A stretch of DNA of 64,000 nucleotides from Episyrphus balteatus (taxonomy: Eukaryota; Arthropoda; Insecta; Diptera; Syrphidae), in the NCBI RefSeq assembly GCF_945859705.1, contig NC_079136.1, forward strand, positions 56,496,094-56,560,093, in the 5' to 3' direction. The position numbers and the translations under genes were made by a program. Under the pieces are notes generated by a model that was not told the DNA's origin, made no database searches, and saw only the letters and a list, made by a program, of their open reading frames with translations. Each line of letters opens with the position of its first letter. Position 1 is the stretch's first letter. This document shows, piece by piece, positions 57,950-64,000 of this stretch.

Positions 57950-59050
57950 TATGTATCTTCTACACAAATTTTCAAAAACAAAACACGTTATATCTTTTGA
58001 TTAACAGCACATGAAAATTTGATTTAACTTTAAAACGCATGCTGATAATATTACCTTTTATTTGATATATCACACAAATCTTAAATTGAAAAACTTGAAA
58101 AATGCCTCAAAACACCTAAGGAGAACTGTTGCCGATGACCAGCCACTAGTGTAGGAAGTACCGTAATTTCAGTTTGAAATTTCGACATGGTTGCTTCAAA
58201 AAATTCTTACATTTTTTGTAGGCATAGTAAAAATATGATTGAAGCTTCATATAAAAGGTAAAATAAAAAGCTTTCAGATGATATAAAATTTGGGATCGGG
58301 TCAAAATTCTGGCTTCAAAATTCTGCTTTTTTTACGAAAATTCTGTTTTTCAAAATTCTGCTTTTTTTCTATTCTGCTTTTCAAAATTCTGCTTTTTAAA
58401 ATTCAGCTTTTCAAAATTCTGCCAGCATTATACTTGAACAAAAAAAATTCTGCCAATTCTGTTTTTTTTTTATAGCATATGCTCTGACTAAAGAAAAATA
58501 CATCTCATCAATGTAATTCAACATTGGTACTTTTCTAAATTTTTTTGTTTAAGTGTCGCAAATATTTTTTAAAATGCATAGACTGACTTTCTTTCAAATA
58601 AAACCTATAACTTATTGGAGCCGATGTTGTTTGATACAAAATATTCCTTTTCTTATTCAAATTTTTGAATATTCACCTTTATTTGACCAATTAAAAAAAT
58701 TTGAATTATTTTCGGAAATGTTTAGTATTAAAAACCTTTTTTTAATATTTTCAAATCTATTCATTTATAAAACAAAAATTAATATGCATTCAAAGAATGA
58801 CAAATTATATAGGTAAGTAATCAAATAAGCAGAAAATTTTTCAAGAAGATGATTTTACAGAGTTTTTTGCAGAATTTTGAAAAACAGAATTTTGAAAAGC
58901 AGAATTTTGAAAGCAGAATTTTGTAAAGCAGAATTTTGAAAGCAGAATTTTGACAAAACCCATAAAATTTATTATAAGTTTTCATACAAAAATGGATTTA
59001 ATAATGTTAGAATGTTTTTTTTTTTTTCGTGAAAAATGATTGGTTTGAAT
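57950..59050 (+). repeat. Dispersed repeat family R-C, copy 3, split by element F1
   Basis: 57950-58291 and 58971-59050 are two halves of one copy, aligned to 45060-45720: CGCATGCTGATAATATTACC, GATATATCACACAAATC, AGTACCGTAATTTCAGTTTG, ATTTCGACATGGTTGC, then after the insertion AAGTTTTCATACAAAAATGG. The uninterrupted copies serve as the empty-site reference for the Foldback-like element. Confidence 0.7.
58292..58961. mobile_element. Foldback-like element, family F1 copy 2 (9-bp TSD)
   Basis: It is flanked by a perfect 9-bp duplication ATAAAATTT (58283-58291 and 58962-58970). The left end GGGATCGGGTCAAAATTCTG is identical to copy 1. The right end, inverted, begins GGGTTTTGTCAAAATTCTGC. The arms are arrays of CAAAATTCTGCTTTT-type units (58300-58425 and about 58868-58955). 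The centre matches copy 1, including AGCATATG and GTAATTCAACATTGGTACTT. It lacks the 94-bp palindrome and has fewer right-arm units. Non-coding. Confidence 0.92.
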
Positions 59051-59675
59051 AAATTATTTTTATACTTTTTGAGCATTGTAAAAATTTAAGTATGGCTTTA
59101 ATGGTGTATTTTTTTTTTCTTGCCATCTCTTTCTTGTAAATGACTAAACCAATTTTCAGGAAATTTTTCTTACAGAAGCGTTTAAGTAGTCGTAATATTA
59201 AATTTTAAATTTTCGAAAAACAAATTTTTGAATCAAAATAAAATTATTTTGTTTCTGAAAATGGTTCTATGAATATTAAATAATGAATAAGAATTTCTTT
59301 AAAAAAGGAGAACTAAGAACCCTAGCAGTAGGTATATTTAATTATCCAAATTTATTTTGGTGTTCTTTTGGGAAGAATGAAAAAAACTAGTTTTTGGAGC
59401 AATGGAAGCATATTAAACATGATTAAAGCGTGTTTTTCCAAAAGAATCTTGAAAAATTTACACTTAAATAATACAAAGAGTTGGTTTTAGATATCTTAGC
59501 ATTAAATGAGAACAGTGAATAATGAACATTACCATTGAGTAGGTTCTAAAATAAGATTAAAACTATAAAATTTAAAGTCAAAAAATTAGTTTGAATCAAA
59601 TTAAAAAAAAAAAAAAACACCCTATTCAAGGAAACAGCTTTTGTTGCAATACCAAAAATATAAAAATTCATAAAA
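59051..59675. other. AT-rich non-coding DNA
   Basis: No feature recognised. The 8-bp duplication of the next element starts at 59676. Confidence 0.5.
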
Positions 59676-59683
59676 CCCAAAAC

Positions 59684-61040
59684 CAGAGACCAGAAATAAC
59701 AGTCAACCTTTATTTTCAATCGGTTTCTCTCTGAGAGTTACCACATTTTGAGATTTATTTTTAAAAATCAAAAATAAAGGTTATCGGTTGAGATTTATTT
59801 TTTATTTTTTTAAATATCTCTCAATGGTTGAGATTTTTACAAAAAAAATAAGTGGAAAAGGTCAACCTTTAACCGTTTATGCTGAAAATAAATCAAAAAT
59901 GGTGAATTCAAAGGAAAATGTCGAATATGTAAAGAATGTCTTTATATTGCAAAAATAAATATGAAAAGGATGTTTTTTCTAAGTTTATGTATTAAATAAT
60001 GTATGAACTAAATAGACTCTCAAAGTTTTTTATACCCAAGATTATATCTCTTTTCGTTTAAAGTGAAATCTTAAGAAGAAAATGTATTTTCAATGCAATT
60101 TCGAATATTTCAGTAGACCGATGTTCTAATATCTAGGTTAAAGAGTTCAGCTTCCAGAAGCGTTTTCGCACGCCCAACTTCAAAGTAGTTTTCCTATTTT
60201 TCAATTTTCTCAAAAAACTAGAAGGCATAGAAAAATATGGTTTTCAGTATTTGATAAGGAATTTATTGAGGTAGTTTACTTTATCAATTTATCCCGTAAT
60301 GAAACCCAAAGTCTTGACAAAAATAGTATTCAATGTATTTTTTTAAACTTCTTTTTCACAATTGTTGACTTTGAAATCGATTATTTCGAAAACAACTGTT
60401 TAAAATAACTTGGTTTAAAAACTATAATTAAGTGTACAATTCTAGCTTTTGAAAAAGGTATCATTCATAACTGTAAGTGTTGCCATTGTTTTTTAATAAT
60501 TTTTTGTTTGATTTTTTAGAAAATTGCCCCTACCGCCTAAAGGGGGGGACATAGACCCTCCCTCCCAAAACCAAAAATGATTGTATTGAATACCTCTACT
60601 AAAAACCATTTTCAATTCTCGGCGCCTAAGTTATCGTACTCGAGCCTTGCGTTGATATGAATTTTTCTCCAAAAAAAAAAACACGTTTACGGGGGGTATC
60701 TCGAAAAAGGAAGCTAATCCGATTTTAGTAAAAACGGATTATTATTGCTGAGGCCTTCAGGAACAAAGCCTCGTCTTTAGTTTTTGTCGTCATTTTAGGT
60801 CAACCTTAAACTTGTTCAGGCTCACTGTGTTTGCAGATGAGATTTATTTTTTTTCTCTCAGCGATAAATCTCACTGGTTGACCGAAACATACAAAAAAAA
60901 AATAAATAATTCTCTTAAACCTTGACCGAAATTTTTCTTTTAAAAAAAAAAAGGTTATTTTATGACCTTTATTGATAATGGCGACAAAAAAGAGTTAATA
61001 AGGAAAATTTCGAAAGGTTGAGATTTATTTCTGATCTCTG
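59684..61040. mobile_element. Non-autonomous hAT element (1.36 kb)
   Basis: The ends are CAGAGACCAGAAATAA and the inverse of CAGAGATCAGAAATAA, flanked by a perfect 8-bp duplication CCCAAAAC (59676-59683 and 61041-61048). GAGATTTAT/ATAAATCTC motifs recur in both subterminal zones (59750-59830 and 60839-61030). No transposase. 59935-60180 and 60833-61040 match the rearranged copy at 25684-26657, establishing a multi-copy family. The segment 60190-60830 is absent from that copy. Confidence 0.88.
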
Positions 61041-61048
61041 CCCAAAAC

Positions 61049-63600
61049 CCATGTGACAAAAAAAAAAATACAGAAGAAAATTAAATGAAACAAAAAAAAA
61101 TAAAAAGTAAAACACGTAAACGCCGCAGTGCACGTAGAAAAAGTGGCAAATGGTTAGAATTACAAAATTGAAGCTGCAATAAAAGTCCAGTATTTTATTG
61201 AAAAGATCAATCTAAAATTAAAATTTGTATTAACATTTCCTTAAAATTCAAATTTTGTCTCGTATTCCGCAATATTCTCTCTAGTTTCCTCTCAAGATTT
61301 ATCGATATATTTTATTAAAACGATTTCACAGAACATAAATCTAAATTCTAACCGATTCAGACCATCATGCATTTTATAGTACCTTAAAGAATCGATCGTT
61401 AGTTAAATACTTATACCAACTAATTGGACAGATTCACTTTGCTTTTTGAAGTAATAATATCACGATATTCACCGCTTTTTGATTTTATTACTCACGACTT
61501 GTCTTTTTCCTGTGGATATTGGTGCAACAAATTGCACTGAGTACCTACTACAAAAAAGGGGTTCCCCAGCCATAGGTTTTCTCATCACAGTCCTACTCGT
61601 ACATATGCTTTGAGGGCACACAAAAAAAAAAACAAAAACATCATCTCTTCCTCGCGCATATCATGTAATTAACTATGCGAAAGAAAAATCACTGTTAGAG
61701 ATGAGTCAACACAACGTCAGTTATGCTAATGCATCTCTTTCCTATAAACGACCAACTGGGACGGACGCAGACAAACCGCAAAAGGTATGTATCAGTAACT
61801 ATCTGGACAGAATGATAATGATGATGCTGAAACTGCTGCTGTCCCTTTTTTTCCTGATGCACACGGTCAAAAACCACCAAGATCTGTGAGGATTCCCACA
61901 TCCAGATTTGTATTTCCCAGCGCACATCACACACATGAAAACTGAACATGAGGAAAAAGGGTACAACCATTAGGATGCATCATCATGTGCTGCTCGGTGA
62001 AGACCACCATCAACGGTCTGGATCATGCCTTGACTTGGAATATAGCTTTAAGTCGTGTTTCACGTTGTAGTTACATTCTGTCGATTGCACAATTTAGCCA
62101 AGTTAAGATTGGAGCACACTGCTTCTGAGCGGCTATAACAACATGTGGAATAAACAATTCGGTTTTTTTTTTTGTTGTTCACCAAAACGGTAATAAATAT
62201 TTTAAACTAACGTAGGTATAATGTTTTGTGTTATATAGAGCCTCCAAGACCAAACCAAGACCATAGATGGATATACTTTGTTGGGTTGGTTGGTGTTACA
62301 AAACAAGACTGAGGCGGTCCCCATAGAAAGAAACCATGGCGTATAACATAGTTAAGTGAAGTCTAAGTGCTCTGGAATTGGTTTATTCTTATGGTGGTTT
62401 ACTTTAACTCAGACTTGAAGTTTGTTCTTAGAAATAATAATAAGAACTATAGCGCACTATTCGTTTATTATGTTCTAACAAAATAGTTGTAATGTTTTTC
62501 AAAGTTATACATGCTAATGGATGGGGTGTGGTTTTGGGATTTTCAGTGAAGCATTTCCTAGTCTATTGTTGAAGAATAAAATTGTTAGGTTCTAAATTAT
62601 GTATGTGAGGTGTTGAGATTAGTTGATCATGTGAGTGAACAATAGGCTTAAGTTAGTGTTAAGACTGGTTGGTCTTGGTATTTATGTACATATATTTTTT
62701 CTGGTTAGTGGAAATAGGTGATATAATGTACGTGCAATTTTGATGTTGTGTAAACAAAGATTGAACTTATTTTGTAGAAAAAGGTGTTTACGGAGGTTGT
62801 TAAAATATTTTATGCAAGGTTTGTTGCTGTAATGTAAGTTTCGTTGAGGAAATAGTTCCCATGAAGGCTTTGTGATAATTTGTGGGAAAGGGTTGGACTT
62901 TTGCGATTCAGTGTCTAATAGAGTTAGTATTTTTTTTTTTGTCTAAGGGATTTATTTGTGCCATATTTATATATATGAAGTCACCTGGAGGGTCAGTTCA
63001 ATTCAAATACCACTTTTATTGTTTGTTTTTGCCTAAAAATTATTTAAAAAAAATTTTTTTTTAAGCACAAAATCTGTTTTCTTATAAAATTATATAGTGT
63101 ATTGAATAGAGTGACCGCAACTCCCATAGGAAAAAATTTTTGTCGAATTTTTTTCGGGGGAACCCCATAAAATGTTCCGCCTTTGCAGATTTTTAGATAG
63201 CCAAAATTTCAGCTCGATTGGATAAGTCTAAATGGTGCCGACACTCGCTCAAAGTATCAAAAATCTCTGTTTTTTCACTGTTTTTCGAAGAAAATTAGCT
63301 CTAGCTCCCAAACAGATGGGGTTATTTTCACTTTTTATATATTAAATGAAAGGTAGTGTTACTACACATAATTCAGATTCAAAATTTGTTTAGTTTTACA
63401 AAAAAAAAAAATATTGCCATCAATTTAAATTTTCAGTACTTACCTCAAAAAGAGCTGAAGTACAAACTCGATTTAAAATAAAACTTTTTATGTTATAGAT
63501 TGATGTTACCTATCTAATTGAAATGCTTCTCGGATTATATATAATAATATATAATAATTTTATCAATTATAGAAGCACAGAGTAAAATTGACTGAAAAAA
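61049..63600. other. Non-coding DNA
   Basis: Mostly unremarkable. Positions 61560-62350 are more balanced in composition. Positions 63110-63420 contain a fragment related to family R-C in minus orientation (TATATTAAATGAAAGGTAGT near 63338). No gene. Confidence 0.45.
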
Positions 63601-63619
63601 AAAAACAAAACAAAAAGGG

Positions 63620-63700
63620 CACCCAGTGGGGGTTGAACCTGCTATGCCTGGATTGATAGGCGAGTAACTCAATGTTGACAATTGTCGTGACAAACTAAAA
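63620..63700 (-). repeat. Possible tRNA-derived (SINE-like) fragment
   Basis: On the minus strand CGCCTATCAATCCAGGCA looks like an anticodon arm, followed by GCAGGTTCAACCCCC, which resembles a T-arm and RNA polymerase III B box, then TGGGTGCCC and a T-run. The 5' half (acceptor and D-arm) does not fold convincingly, so this is not called as a functional tRNA. A tRNA-derived repeat is the more likely reading. Confidence 0.3.
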
Positions 63701-64000
63701 CAAATCTTAAGATATTCAACGAAGTGTTATGGAATTTTCAGGATTTAAGCTTTTAATAGAAAAAAAATTAAATTTTAGAGAAATAATTTTTCTGTTTATT
63801 TACGTTTTTTTTATAGAAAAAAAATAAAATGCAGTTGTAAAATACATATTTGTTGTTTTTTTTATGAAGTTTAAGCTTCACGAGTCGTTTCGTTGGTAGT
63901 TCAATAATTTTATTAAGATAAACTCTCGCTTTTTGCTAATTTTCCTTTGTATATAAAATAAATTAACTTAAAATAAAATGTGAGTATTAATTCTGTTGCG
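63701..64000. other. AT-rich non-coding DNA
   Basis: I see nothing specific. Confidence 0.5.

Noticed and set aside
63620..63700. Functional tRNA gene
   Set aside because: Only the 3' half resembles a tRNA; no acceptor or D-arm pairing.

Overview
This is animal, almost certainly insect and most likely dipteran (fly), nuclear DNA. It is strongly AT-rich with long A and T homopolymers. It has no bacterial-style gene packing, no rRNA and no CRISPR array. It holds many eukaryotic DNA transposons of the hAT, PIF/Harbinger, piggyBac and Foldback/Mutator-like types, and scraps of non-LTR retrotransposon reverse transcriptase. CAA/CAG-type and CGA-type low complexity inside a few GC-richer islands is typical of flies, but the species cannot be named. 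I recognise no intact host protein-coding gene. The window reads as one or more very long introns or an intergenic desert. The only protein-like signals are transposon remnants and a few unproven small ORFs.

Layout. 1-8.8 kb: unique AT-rich DNA, a small inverted-repeat element (1330-1610), a decayed hAT-like element (3319-4169) and an 850-bp imperfect palindrome (5338-6193). 8.8-13.2 kb: a 23-bp minisatellite with higher-order structure, a 14-bp minisatellite with a hAT element inserted at its end (10076-11076), an RTE-like RT scrap, a Foldback-like element with a perfect 94-bp palindrome (11980-12807), and a Jockey-like RT scrap. 13.2-29.8 kb: dispersed repeats, a hairpin MITE (18426-18584), a GC-rich island at 22.0-22.65 kb, and a piggyBac-type MITE (23431-23649). 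29.8-35.7 kb: a nested cluster. A 2.34-kb long-TIR element carrying a 310-bp tandem array (29916-32256) sits inside a second copy of the hairpin MITE. Next to it a 3.35-kb inverted-repeat-bounded element with a broken gene has itself been split by a Harbinger element (33987-35498). 37.8-38.6 kb: a GC-rich island with a possible small ORF. 40.0-40.8 kb and 48.0-48.3 kb: two more Foldback-like elements. 53.4-54.8 kb and 59.7-61.0 kb: two more hAT elements. 58.3-59.0 kb: a second copy of the 11980 Foldback family, inserted in a dispersed repeat. The rest is AT-rich DNA in which I see nothing specific.

The most notable pattern is a set of elements with 9-bp target-site duplications whose terminal inverted repeats are built from tandem short motifs. 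Two of these families share the same outermost sequence but differ at the same two bases in nearly all repeat units. Similar terminal or subterminal motif arrays occur in the hAT and Harbinger elements here. The elements are non-autonomous: only the Harbinger element keeps part of a transposase, and it lacks the DDE catalytic domain.
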